Positions 43,413 to 52,217 of a stretch of DNA of 64,000 nt are shown here, piece after piece. This stretch comes from Bacillus pseudomycoides (GTDB lineage: Bacteria > Bacillota > Bacilli > Bacillales > Bacillaceae_G), in assembly GCF_002551005.1 (NCBI RefSeq), contig NZ_NVOY01000029.1:1-64000 (forward strand), given 5' to 3'. Both the position numbers and the translations under genes were made by a program. The notes beneath the pieces are model-generated. The model saw only the letters and a list, made by a program, of their open reading frames with translations. It was not told where the DNA came from and made no database searches. Each line of letters starts with the position of its first letter. Within the stretch, counting starts at the first letter, position 1.

Positions 43413-44084
43413 TCAAGTTATTTTCCCATCTCTCAGCGTTAATATATAATCACACACATCAAGCATCTTCTCATCGTGCGTAATCATAATTGCTGCTTTT
43501 TGGCTTTCTTTTACTTCTCGCTTCATCATTTCAACAACTTCGCGCCCACGTTTTGAATCAAGACTTGCTGTTGGTTCATCTGCTAATATTAAGTCTGGGT
43601 TATTCATAAAGGCACGTGCAATTGCCACCCTTTGTCTTTCTCCACCAGATAATTGATTTGGGTAATGATTCTTTCTCTGAGAGAGTCCAAATGCAGCTAG
43701 CAAATGATCTGCACGCTGTTCAGATTCTTTTCTGTCTTCTTTCTTTAATTGTGCAATGTAAAGTAACTGTTCCTTCACATTTAAGTATGGAACAAGATTT
43801 GCAAACTGAAAAATAAACCCAATCTTTCTTAAACGAATATCCGTCATTTCTTTTTCTGATAGATGCGTGATGTTCTGTTCACGAATGTAAATGTTTCCTT
43901 TTGATGGTGATAATAACGCACCAGCAATGGATAATAGAGTACTTTTCCCTGATCCAGACGGACCCACAATACCGATAAATTCTCCTGCTTTCACATCAAG
44001 CGTAATCGGATGAAGAGCGGTTACTTCTGTATTTCCTTCTCCATATACTTTGCTAACTTCCTCTAATTTTAATAATGAAGTCAT
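43413..44084 (-). CDS. ABC transporter ATP-binding protein (MacB/LolD type)
   Basis: This 223-residue ATPase powers a membrane permease. It has Walker A in GIVGPSGSGKSTLLSIAGAL, Q-loop FIFQFANLVPYLNV, signature QLSGGERQRVAIARA, Walker B DLILADEPTASLD and the switch His in MITHDEKM. It is intact, but its natural partner upstream is an internally deleted FtsX-like permease whose stop overlaps this start (TAATG). The ATPase may be useless unless another permease uses it. Confidence 0.9.
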   Translation of the reverse strand: MTSLLKLEEVSKVYGEGNTEVTALHPITLDVKAGEFIGIVGPSGSGKSTLLSIAGALLSPSKGNIYIREQNITHLSEKEMTDIRLRKIGFIFQFANLVPYLNVKEQLLYIAQLKKEDRKESEQRADHLLAAFGLSQRKNHYPNQLSGGERQRVAIARAFMNNPDLILADEPTASLDSKRGREVVEMMKREVKESQKAAIMITHDEKMLDVCDYILTLRDGKIT

Positions 44085-44472
44085 TACATGCCACCTCTAA
44101 TTGCTTCTAATGCATCTATTTTTAATACTTGATATAATGAAATAAGTGTTCCTAAAATACTAATTACGATAAAAATCCCTGCATATTGTGCAATCATCGG
44201 TATTGTTAATAAGAACGGCATACTTGCTTCACTACGTCATCTACATCTTCTTTCTTAATTTGCGAACGTAGTAACGAAATTTCCTCATCATTATCATCTG
44301 CTAATATAAACTTTTGAGCATCCATATTTTGAATGGAAGAGACAGTATTATATGCTAAACCATTTGCTAGTCCGGAAATCACAAGAACTAAAAATGATAG
44401 TAAAACCATAATAAGTCCGATTAACCCATATCTCAATTTGGATTGTTTTAATTCACGTAGAGCTAAAAATAT
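44084..44472 (-). pseudogene. FtsX-like ABC permease with internal deletion
   Basis: The upstream part reads (I)FLALRELKQSKLRYGLIGLI and MDAQKFILADDNDEEISLLR, the N-terminus of a MacB/FtsX permease. After VDDVVKQV the frame is lost, and near 44220 the sequence becomes MPFLLTIPMIAQYAGIFIVI then YQVLKIDALEAIRGGM, the C-terminus. About two thirds of a normal protein (some 370 residues) is missing. The codon 9 bases after AGGAGG is ATA where ATG is expected. It is not functional. Confidence 0.8.
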
Positions 44473-44599
44473 TCTAATTTTCCTCCTAACCCATTCTAAC
44501 TAGTATTTATTTTCACTATAACAATGTTGTTTATTATTTATGTTAATCCCCCCCTTACTTCTTGTATCTAACATGGATAAATAACAATGAACAGCAAAC

Positions 44600-44638
44600 A
44601 AACACTTATTAAGTTTGCCTATAACTTAATAAGTGTTT
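44600..44638. repeat. Hairpin without T tract
   Basis: AAACACTTATTAAGTT and AACTTAATAAGTGTTT form a perfect 16-bp stem with a 7-base loop. It may be an old terminator. Confidence 0.5.
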
Positions 44639-44793
44639 CCTGTGATAACTGAAACGGTATAAAATTCCCATTACAAAGTGGCCAGGATTTACCGCTCCCC
44701 TGTCCCGAGCCAGTTTTCGTAACTAATACTCATCCTAATAGAACCCTTAAAAGGTCAAGATTTATAATGACTGCTAACGATTTAAAGAAACGT

Positions 44794-44807
44794 TGCAATC
44801 GCTTTCA
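44794..44807. promoter_or_regulatory. Candidate cre (CcpA) site
   Basis: The minus strand TGAAAGCGATTGCA fits the loose consensus TGWNANCGNTNNCA. It has no intact gene close by; the nearest start is 265 bases away. Confidence 0.3.
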
Positions 44808-45071
44808 TCCGCTCCCTTGAATATTAATAATTAATTTAAAAAAGTCTTATACCTATACTATAGTTTCATTAAAAGCTGTACAAGTAATATAATAGTTTTG
44901 AAACAAATTGTTCATAATTTAAAGTTAGCTCCTTTTTATACACTGCGATTCGTCCTTTTTGTTCTTTATAGTAATTCCTAATCAGTTGTTCTTGCCCATC
45001 TCCTCTATAGTTGTAATACCTTTAATTTCCGATTATGTATTAAAATAAAGTTAATTAAGGGGGCGGAGAAA

Positions 45072-45344
45072 ATGATGATTTTTGCTCCGGTTGGTTTGGG
45101 AATATTAGTAGGTGTGATCGTAATATTGTTAACTGTTTTTCTAAGAAAAAGAACAGATTCTAGAGCTCTAAAAAACGTTCCGGGTATTGTAGGAACATTA
45201 GTTGCATTGTACTTGTTATATAGAGGTTTTTTCGAAGTGAGAGGGTTTGAGGGTGCTACTTATGGCGTTATCTCCTTAGTGCTAATGATATTTGCTTTAA
45301 TTTCGATATCAATAGCGAATAAGAGAAAAGGAGTAGCAGGTTAA
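45072..45344 (+). CDS. Small membrane protein, unknown
   Basis: This 90-residue protein has three hydrophobic segments (about 2-24, 37-52, 63-82); a basic loop RKRTDSRALKNVPG lies between the first two and NKRKGVAG is at the end. It looks like a YesK-type membrane protein, though I am not sure. GGGGGCGGAG precedes two adjacent ATGs. No operon partner. Confidence 0.6.
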   Translation: MMIFAPVGLGILVGVIVILLTVFLRKRTDSRALKNVPGIVGTLVALYLLYRGFFEVRGFEGATYGVISLVLMIFALISISIANKRKGVAG

Positions 45345-45481
45345 TAAAATGTACCTTTATATATTTTTTTAATTAGTTTAATTTGCTTCTTTTTTTTGAA
45401 GAAATCAACTAATAACTTAGGAGCGTCATCTTTAAGTCTATAACCTTCACCGATTTGCGTTTTCTTAAGAGTGTTTACTAC

Positions 45482-45521
45482 ATGAAAAAGCTTGAATTCA
45501 TTCGAATCCAAGCTTTTTCAT
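45482..45521 (-). terminator. Terminator of the TOMM maturation operon
   Basis: ATGAAAAAGCTTG pairs with CAAGCTTTTTCAT, 22 bases after the SagB-like gene stop. Confidence 0.75.
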
Positions 45522-45542
45522 ATTCCATATAAGTAACGTTTT

Positions 45543-47111
45543 TTAACTATGCAAACTCCCTTTCAACCAAGGGCGTTGCCGATAAAAGCCGATTGGAATT
45601 TGGATAAGACTCGTTTTTTCTTCTGAACCTAGCTTGTAAATTTCATCACACAAATTGACATCGAATCCAAGAAGCGGGTGCCCTCCGAGTCCTATAGCAG
45701 AAGCTGCTAACAATAATTTTTGTACAAGGATGCCCGCTTCCATCTGTTGAATGCGGTATCCTCTATATCCAAGTTCTGTTTTAAGATGATTTTTATCCCC
45801 TACTACATGTAGACAAAGTGGTACTTGGAAGAGATTCACATTATGGAATGTCATCCCGCTTTGCAGTAAGAAGCGATGATCTCCAAGATGTACTTGTCGT
45901 AATGCATGAGCATCATTGTCATAATGATAAGCGCCGTTTGGGATACCTTCAACACCAAATAAACATACGTATAAGGAAACACGGGATGCGAGTTCTTCAT
46001 GCTTTGTATCTAAATCGTTTTGATAGGCAAAAGAAGCAGTTGCTTCATGAAGTAACGTAGTCAATTGATCTTGACTCATTTTCCGAAATGTAAAATCCAT
46101 TTCCGGTGAAAATCGATTTTGGCAAGCAGCTGTTAAGTCGTACGACATTCGCTTTATACGTGGAAGAACTAACGCTTGACCATCACGCATTCTATTCGTT
46201 TCACTCTTGATTTTTTGAAATAATCGTGTAGATTCAAGCATAGATGCTTCATTCATTTGAATCAGCATTGGATACTGTGCAATCTTTCGAGATTTGACAT
46301 AGTGATTGTGATGAATAATTGGTAATTCCTCACATAATTGAGTAGCAGAGACTTCTTTATTCGTAGCATCATTTTCATTATTGAACTGTGGTGCTACAGA
46401 ATTGACCGATAGAGGGATAACTGCATATACACTCTCCTCTTGTTCCGATAACCCAAGTAAATGATTGATGGCCCGGTCTAGAAATTGAAAATGCACACTT
46501 GGTGTAAACTGAAATCGTTTTGCTACTTCTAGCAATTGTCCGATTAACACACCTGCATCTAATCCTTGCAGACGATAAGAAAAGTTATGGTATTTAAAGA
46601 AATTTTTCCAAAACATTGTCGATACAAAAATAACACCGAAACAAGAGGATGTGTCACAGCTATTCCCAAGAGTTCGGGCTACATATGAATCAAAATTCCC
46701 TTCTCTTAATAATACTAAGCGGTGATGTGCTACATCGTAGTGGTAAATCCCAACAGGCACATTTTCCATCTTTAAATATATATACAATTCATTTGGATAT
46801 AAGCCTCCGCCCGAGGGAACAAATCTCCGATACGACTGCATAACATTTGTTTCTGGTGATGGTAAGGTTGACTGACTGAATTGAGTAAGCCCAAATACGT
46901 ACCAAAGAAAATGACCGATTTCGCGAAGATTCGGTTCTGTTGATACTTCGAAATTTTCAAGTGTTAATGTAACTTCAGAAGATAACGGAAATCCCGGTAA
47001 GTCCCGATAAAGCTTATAAGAAAGTGGTCCGTCTTCCCAGTCAACCTCCCAAGTCGAGGAGGTTGCTTCGTCATTAACATGTAAATTGTTCAAAAATGTC
47101 TCTAAACTCAC
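45543..47111 (-). CDS. SagB/ThcOx-type azoline dehydrogenase
   Basis: This 522-residue protein has two nitroreductase-like halves. The first (about 60-250) contains SYRRFVPSGGGLYPNELYIY with IYHYDVAHHRL and GVLIGQLLEVA; the second (about 290-515) has NGAYHYDNDAHALRQV and MEAGILVQKLLLAASAIGLG. SagB/ThcOx flavoenzymes oxidise thiazolines and oxazolines to aromatic thiazoles and oxazoles during TOMM peptide maturation. It is the last gene of the operon, 22 bases after the YcaO fusion, with AGGAGGGAG upstream. Tandem doubled architecture fits the heterocycloanthracin dehydrogenase. Confidence 0.88.
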   Translation of the reverse strand: MSLETFLNNLHVNDEATSSTWEVDWEDGPLSYKLYRDLPGFPLSSEVTLTLENFEVSTEPNLREIGHFLWYVFGLTQFSQSTLPSPETNVMQSYRRFVPSGGGLYPNELYIYLKMENVPVGIYHYDVAHHRLVLLREGNFDSYVARTLGNSCDTSSCFGVIFVSTMFWKNFFKYHNFSYRLQGLDAGVLIGQLLEVAKRFQFTPSVHFQFLDRAINHLLGLSEQEESVYAVIPLSVNSVAPQFNNENDATNKEVSATQLCEELPIIHHNHYVKSRKIAQYPMLIQMNEASMLESTRLFQKIKSETNRMRDGQALVLPRIKRMSYDLTAACQNRFSPEMDFTFRKMSQDQLTTLLHEATASFAYQNDLDTKHEELASRVSLYVCLFGVEGIPNGAYHYDNDAHALRQVHLGDHRFLLQSGMTFHNVNLFQVPLCLHVVGDKNHLKTELGYRGYRIQQMEAGILVQKLLLAASAIGLGGHPLLGFDVNLCDEIYKLGSEEKTSLIQIPIGFYRQRPWLKGSLHS

Positions 47112-47133
47112 CCTTCTCCCTCCTAATCATTAC

Positions 47134-49077
47134 TTACGCAAATGGATGCGGATGTGGATTGAGTTGTTCAAACGTTAGTGATTGCTTCGTATACCCAAGT
47201 TTCATTGGCACGTGTAACACTCTCTCTAAACCTGTTAAGCGCATAAGATGATGCCCAAATGTCATTGGCAACATTCCTGGAATGAGTACTTTTACACAAT
47301 GTAATCCATTTCGCATTATTTCTGGTGTAGTCTGATCTACCACAATCACATCGAGGTTTAACTGGTGCAACATCTGAAGCATTTCTCTTAAATCATCTGT
47401 CAAATCCTCATGTCTCGTTTTCTGCTTGAATGCCTCGGTAAATGTTTGTAACGGTCGATTATTATCTAGCAAAAACTGAAACCGTTCTTCCGCTTCTGGC
47501 AAAGCACATACCATAGGATGGTCATGCATTTGCTTCACGAGAGAAGGATTGTGGAACATCTGTACATATTTCTTGTGATTCGCCTCAAGTTTCTTATCAA
47601 GTGTTAACATCATGCCAGCTAATTCAAATATTGCACATTTCGCCCCTCGTACCGGATCTAAATGTGCTCCAGCTGCACAGAGAATATTCATTCCCTTCTC
47701 TTTCCTGTTTTTTGCCAATGCCCAAATGCTTGGAATTCCATGCTCCATTGTCGAATTAAACAAATGTATATCATATCCCCCTACTGCACGCACACGTTCG
47801 ACCATCAACTGTAACTCTTGATCATCGCCAGAAGAAAGATCAAGACGCGGGAGGGGAAGCTTTGCATACCAAGTTAACAAAAATGAGTCACGTTCAATCA
47901 CTTCTAAAATGCCATAAAAAATCGCTTCTTCTAAACTGCCGCCCAATGCGCAACCATTGGAAGTCTCATAAACAAAACCATCATTACTCCCTAAGCTATA
48001 ATATGCGAGTAGTTCTGGAACTAAAATTGGACGTTCTTGTAAAAATGAATAACCCCATACCCAATTCATTGGACGATCTGGATGAAACGGTTTAAATGGG
48101 AAATTTGGTTGTAAATATTGTTCGTTTGCATGTACACCCACTTCAAGAGGATTAAGTGCTTGATGAGCTAAATTACGAAATGTGTCTTGAATGACTGTAT
48201 GTTTTCCCCTGGGCTCTAGACCGCAATATCGCTCTAATCCTTCTAAAATAGCAGTTAATTCACTCGTTGCATATGAATGAGTCCGGCCAGCCGTTGGTTC
48301 ATTTCCGAAGAGAAACGGAAGGTTCACACTTACATCAGCAAATGGAGGCGTAAGATCATACATTTTATCATTTAAAAACCCAGTCTCATAATCTAGATAA
48401 TCTTTAACTAATACTTTACTTAGTTCAGATATTGAACGACAACGATAATTATCTATATTAACCTTTGGGCTTGATTGCAATGAAATTTTAGCTGAATGTG
48501 ATGAATCATTAGGCATTTGGCTACAATTTGAGCATAAAGGATGAGGTAGAAAAAAATGATAGGAGCTTTTCAATGTTTGTAAATTAACGAAAAACATATG
48601 CTCTTCTAATCGTGTATGATTATCTTGTAAAATGGACTGCACTTCTTCTAGCAAAAGATGTGTCATCTGTAATAACCCATTGCTTGATGCCCATATGTCC
48701 TGGGGTATTTCCTTTTTTGTTGTTAGGATCTGCAATAATTCCCACATCTCTTTTGAATCATTTCCTGCAAAAGTACGGCGTATATCTGCACATTGGGAAC
48801 ATCCTGGTGTGCCGGGACGAACGAGCGGACCGATTATTCCTTCTCCAAATGAAACGAAGGCTCGTAGCCAAGGGACATTCGTTAATTGAAGCACACTTTC
48901 TGCCTGTTTATGAAAAGAAGGATTCCAAGTATCATGTAACACGAGAACTAAATCGGTTGTTGCTGGTATTTTTAAATCAAAATCCGTGTTTTGATTGATT
49001 TCATATTGGACAGATAATTCTTCATATACACGATTTGCCAATAGTCCCTCTCCAATTATTAAAATGGAAGCGCTCAC
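47134..49077 (-). CDS. TOMM cyclodehydratase: E1-like domain fused to YcaO
   Basis: This 647-residue fusion has an N-terminal ThiF/E1-like part (1-190) with a Zn tetrathiolate (Cys93, Cys96, Cys182, Cys185) that should recognise the leader peptide. The YcaO domain (about 215-647) has ATP-site motifs ATSELTAILEGLERYCG and EAIFYGILEVIERDS and ends in the proline-rich NPHPHPFA. It activates amides with ATP and cyclises Cys (or Ser/Thr) to azolines. The GTG start overlaps the stop of the upstream gene (GTGA), so translation is coupled. Confidence 0.92.
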   Translation of the reverse strand: MSASILIIGEGLLANRVYEELSVQYEINQNTDFDLKIPATTDLVLVLHDTWNPSFHKQAESVLQLTNVPWLRAFVSFGEGIIGPLVRPGTPGCSQCADIRRTFAGNDSKEMWELLQILTTKKEIPQDIWASSNGLLQMTHLLLEEVQSILQDNHTRLEEHMFFVNLQTLKSSYHFFLPHPLCSNCSQMPNDSSHSAKISLQSSPKVNIDNYRCRSISELSKVLVKDYLDYETGFLNDKMYDLTPPFADVSVNLPFLFGNEPTAGRTHSYATSELTAILEGLERYCGLEPRGKHTVIQDTFRNLAHQALNPLEVGVHANEQYLQPNFPFKPFHPDRPMNWVWGYSFLQERPILVPELLAYYSLGSNDGFVYETSNGCALGGSLEEAIFYGILEVIERDSFLLTWYAKLPLPRLDLSSGDDQELQLMVERVRAVGGYDIHLFNSTMEHGIPSIWALAKNRKEKGMNILCAAGAHLDPVRGAKCAIFELAGMMLTLDKKLEANHKKYVQMFHNPSLVKQMHDHPMVCALPEAEERFQFLLDNNRPLQTFTEAFKQKTRHEDLTDDLREMLQMLHQLNLDVIVVDQTTPEIMRNGLHCVKVLIPGMLPMTFGHHLMRLTGLERVLHVPMKLGYTKQSLTFEQLNPHPHPFA

Positions 49078-50999
49078 TGGGATTCCTCCTCTCCCAGTAA
49101 TACTCCATATAGTCCTGCCAGTTCCTCCTTCCAGACTTCTTCTAACGATATTTCAAATACGTAAAGCTGCATTCCATCTTGTTTTAATGTCTGTTCAGCA
49201 GATTGTAATATTTCTTCTTGTGTCATGTTTTCACAAGAAGAAATAGCGAAATGTAATGGCAGTTTATCTTGTAATAAAACTGATGAAGTCTCTAGTGCTT
49301 GTGATGTAATGCGATCATCACAATTTTGTGCTTCTGTAAGTGCCTGTTGTAATGCTTTGCGTAACGCTATTGTTTTATTTAACCCTACATTTCCGTACCA
49401 GCGATTATTCGTATTAATCCAAATCACAGGGAAGTTAAAAATAGCCTCTCCTAAAGCGATTGTAGGTGTTCCTTGCATTGTAGTAAGTGCTTGCAAATAA
49501 AAGCTGCAGCGTTCATCCTCTACTTCATCTAATTTTAGTGTGGAAACAGCAATTTTTTGTTTTATTTGTCTCTTACGAAATTCTTCATCCAAACATTTTT
49601 GTAATCCCCTAGACACACATTCTGCAATCGTATCCCCGGCTCCAAATCCTATAAATTGCTCATGTTCAGAAAGCATTGAACTAGCAATTCGTGATATATA
49701 GGTCTCAACTCCGGCTAATCCAGCTTCATACCTTGCTTCCATATGGGTCAAACCTGTACAAATCATATCTGGCAATAATTCAGCAGGTCCTTCTGACAGC
49801 GGATCAACTGTTTGAATGCGACATTGAGCCAATGGCAGCTGTTTTAAGTCACCTGCTTCCCAAACATGAAAAATGCCAGCTTCTTTTGATACAAGGGAAT
49901 TCAAATTCAGAGTAGATTCATTCCATTCATTTTCACTTGATCTCTGTTTGTTTCTCGTATTGAAATCTTGAACCCATCTGATTTCCATCTTCTCAGTTAC
50001 TAAGGGATGAGGTAAAAAGGAATGCCAGTTTCCTTCTAACGTTTCGGAATTTAACAGAAAAAATTGATTTGTTTGCGTATGTTTCGTTATATCTGTAACC
50101 TTTTTGAACAGTTCAAATACAATTACATTTGCTAACATTGCTTCCGTTGTAGAAGAAAAAGTGTGTTCCCCTGAAGTTTTAGAAAATGCAGACTTGTGTA
50201 AACGTCGCCAAGCTGATTCCCAGCAAGCATCATTTTCTGGGTGTACGAGTGGTCCGGCTAATCCGAATCCTTGCTTAGATATGGCAGGGATGAAAATCTT
50301 TTTTTCTTTTTTACAAATAGCATGTAGAATTTTTAATTCCTCTATGTCTTCTCCTTGTGATATATACAAAATCGCCTGAAATGGCTGCACCGCATCTTTC
50401 AAACCATTTCTTTTTTCTTTTTGTAAAAAAATTTCTTCAATCGCCACTTCAGGATCTGTTTTTTGTGCATGTGCTATTAATTCTTTTAATCTTCTTTTAT
50501 TAGTTTGAGTGGAATCAGTAATTAGCATCTGGAATTGTGGTAATCCGGATTCAAGTAACGCAGAAACTAGGGAAACAAAAAAAGAACCAGAACCAACAAC
50601 TAATACTTTCATTTGGCGATAAGATTGAAAACGATATGCACCTGAAACGCCGAGATTATCTAAAAATTCAATTTGAGATGCGTATTGTTTAAGAATATGT
50701 TCTGACAATTGGTGTGGATGATCTTGACTTATGTCTGTTGCAAATTCATTTTGGTACAGTATTTCTGCTATTTCAAATACTCGCTTTCGATATAGCTCAG
50801 GTAAGCCATCTGTCAAATTCCCTAATGTATTTTCCCCATTAAACATCGGCACCAGTTTTTCAATCCATTGATTGATTGATTTTCCTTCCATACGGAATGA
50901 ACTGGCATTATTTCTAAAATACACTTCTCCTTTTGGATTAGAGAGAAAAAAAGTATCTCGTTTCATTTTCAAACGCGTAGAAGAGTTAAATTTTGTCAT
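49074..50999 (-). CDS. Putative thiazole-containing bacteriocin maturation protein (TIGR03693-like)
   Basis: This 641-residue protein has an N-terminal segment MTKFNSSTRLKMKRDTFFLS (KMKRDTFF, typical of the family), an E1-like Rossmann part around QMKVLVVGSGSFFVSLVSAL (about 128-150), and a C-terminal YcaO-like half without clear ATP motifs. It belongs to the protein family linked by Haft to heterocycloanthracin biosynthesis, where its exact role is unknown; it may be a scaffold or docking protein. First maturation gene, 185 bases after the precursor gene; overlaps the YcaO fusion by 4 bases. Confidence 0.87.
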   Translation of the reverse strand: MTKFNSSTRLKMKRDTFFLSNPKGEVYFRNNASSFRMEGKSINQWIEKLVPMFNGENTLGNLTDGLPELYRKRVFEIAEILYQNEFATDISQDHPHQLSEHILKQYASQIEFLDNLGVSGAYRFQSYRQMKVLVVGSGSFFVSLVSALLESGLPQFQMLITDSTQTNKRRLKELIAHAQKTDPEVAIEEIFLQKEKRNGLKDAVQPFQAILYISQGEDIEELKILHAICKKEKKIFIPAISKQGFGLAGPLVHPENDACWESAWRRLHKSAFSKTSGEHTFSSTTEAMLANVIVFELFKKVTDITKHTQTNQFFLLNSETLEGNWHSFLPHPLVTEKMEIRWVQDFNTRNKQRSSENEWNESTLNLNSLVSKEAGIFHVWEAGDLKQLPLAQCRIQTVDPLSEGPAELLPDMICTGLTHMEARYEAGLAGVETYISRIASSMLSEHEQFIGFGAGDTIAECVSRGLQKCLDEEFRKRQIKQKIAVSTLKLDEVEDERCSFYLQALTTMQGTPTIALGEAIFNFPVIWINTNNRWYGNVGLNKTIALRKALQQALTEAQNCDDRITSQALETSSVLLQDKLPLHFAISSCENMTQEEILQSAEQTLKQDGMQLYVFEISLEEVWKEELAGLYGVLLGEEESQ

Positions 51000-51105
51000 T
51001 GTACTCCTCCTTCACTGTTCATTGCATTAAACTGTCATCATAACAATTTTATGTATCCTATTTTTTCTTATGTCAAACGGAAAAAAAGAAGAGTGGTTAA
51101 TCATA

Positions 51106-51159
51106 CTTAAAGAAAAGTGTCTCTACAATAAAAATCATGTAGAAACGCTTTTCTTTAAG
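51106..51159 (-). terminator. Hairpin between precursor and maturation genes
   Basis: CTTAAAGAAAAGTGTCTCTACA pairs with its partner at 20 of 22 positions. There is no immediate T run, so it may act as a partial terminator or RNA-stability hairpin that sets precursor excess. Confidence 0.55.
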
Positions 51160-51184
51160 TAAAGGTTCAATTAAAAAATTGGGA

Positions 51185-51487
51185 TTAAATAATCCATATT
51201 CCGTCCCACCAGAATCCGGCACCACCACATCCTCCGCAACCACCACAACCACCGCAGCCGCCACAGCCAAGGCATCCAAAGCATCCAAAGCAACGGAATC
51301 CGCCGCAACGACCGAACCCTCCACAACGACCACCACAACCACCGCAGCGGCCACAACCGCCGCAACGACGAGTATAGTCTTCTTCAATATAGTATGGAGA
51401 AGGAGTTTGACTATCCCAGTACACAACATTTCCAGTCTGATAATCATTTAAATTTAACGTTTGAAGTTCTTGTTGAAAATTATTCAT
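51185..51487 (-). CDS. Heterocycloanthracin-type TOMM precursor peptide
   Basis: This 100-residue precursor has a leader MNNFQQELQTLNLNDYQTGN through YYIEEDYTRR (about 41 residues), then a core of 14 cysteines spaced mostly as CGG/CGR/CFG/CLG triplets, ending GGAGFWWDGIWII. The Cys-Xaa-Xaa repeats are the sites that the cyclodehydratase and dehydrogenase would turn into thiazoles. The ATG at 51487 follows GGAGGTT; upstream codons lack a site. The GC-rich repeat is unlike its surroundings. Product activity is unknown; relatives are called bacteriocins. Confidence 0.92.
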   Translation of the reverse strand: MNNFQQELQTLNLNDYQTGNVVYWDSQTPSPYYIEEDYTRRCGGCGRCGGCGGRCGGFGRCGGFRCFGCFGCLGCGGCGGCGGCGGCGGAGFWWDGIWII

Positions 51488-51512
51488 TTCATAACCTCCA
51501 TGTATATACTTT

Positions 51513-51536
51513 GCAAGTCGTAACAAAAAACGACTT
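51513..51536. promoter_or_regulatory. Inverted repeat just before the precursor gene
   Basis: CAAGTCGT and ACGACTTG are 8 bases apart, 26 bases upstream of the start. It could be an operator or a leader hairpin. Confidence 0.4.
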
Positions 51537-51704
51537 GTTACAAAAGGGACGATAGACCATTTTGAATTGCACTCACCAACAAAGTATGACCTAAAATTAG
51601 GTATTGTGACTTGTTCAAATGCCTAATTTAGAATTATGTAATTTCACGTATGCTCTTCTAGCTTTTATAAAAAGAAAAAACACACTCTATGTGTATTTTC
51701 AAAT

Positions 51705-52136
51705 TTATAATTTCATTAACAATGTTTTTATATCATATTGCTCTAAGCACCAATTATATTTATCTATAATCTGTTTAGGAACCGCAGTTAAATCTACTAC
51801 TTCTTGAAATCCATGTTTACTATAAAAAGGTTTTAAATGTTCAAATGGAATGCAATATACATTTTGAATTTGAAGTTTCCGAGCTTCATTAATTAGAAAT
51901 GCAACGATGCTATCAGCGATTTTCTTTCCTCTATAGTCTTCTAACGTATATATTCCACCCATTTCAAAGCTATTTTCATCAATTTTTACTAATCTTCCTA
52001 AGCCGGCTTTTCGGTCATTAGAATATGCAATTGCAATCTCTTCATTTTCTAAATGTGATGGTACAAAATCAACCTTTTCATATTGAAAATTAATCCATTG
52101 TAAATCATCAAGTTTTGCTTTCTTTATATGTAACAT
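51705..52136 (-). CDS. GNAT N-acetyltransferase
   Basis: This 143-residue GNAT-fold protein has GLGRLVKIDENSFEMGGIYT, then LEDYRGKKIADSIVAFLI (acetyl-CoA loop) and LKPFYSKHGFQEV. The acceptor is unknown. GGAGGTC is 7 bases before the ATG at 52136; the in-frame upstream ATG overlaps that ribosome site. It lies between the TOMM cluster and an MFS gene and could be a self-protection enzyme, but nothing proves this. Confidence 0.8.
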   Translation of the reverse strand: MLHIKKAKLDDLQWINFQYEKVDFVPSHLENEEIAIAYSNDRKAGLGRLVKIDENSFEMGGIYTLEDYRGKKIADSIVAFLINEARKLQIQNVYCIPFEHLKPFYSKHGFQEVVDLTAVPKQIIDKYNWCLEQYDIKTLLMKL

Positions 52137-52181
52137 TAGATTGACCTCCATTTGATAATTTTTTATGATTTAAACATAAAT

Positions 52182-52212
52182 TCCCCCAAAGTTTATAGAA
52201 TACTTTGGGGGA
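52182..52212 (-). terminator. Terminator of the MFS gene
   Basis: TCCCCCAAAGT pairs with ACTTTGGGGGA. Confidence 0.7.
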
Positions 52213-52217
52213 GTATT

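Larger units (their letters stand above)
44473..45071. other. Intergenic region, about 600 bases
   Basis: It contains a 16-bp hairpin (44600-44638) and a cre-like site (44794-44807). The minus strand of 44640-44740 shows short protein-like frames (for example [11 protein letters not shown]) that I could not assign. No intact gene was seen. Confidence 0.4.

Noticed and set aside
44640-44740. Riboswitch or gene remnant on the minus strand
   Set aside because: The sequence fits no riboswitch pattern I know, and the short frames could not be assigned.
51179-51451. Plus-strand open frame rich in Thr and Ala opposite the TOMM precursor
   Set aside because: It is the complementary reading of the Cys-Gly repeat, with no ribosome site.
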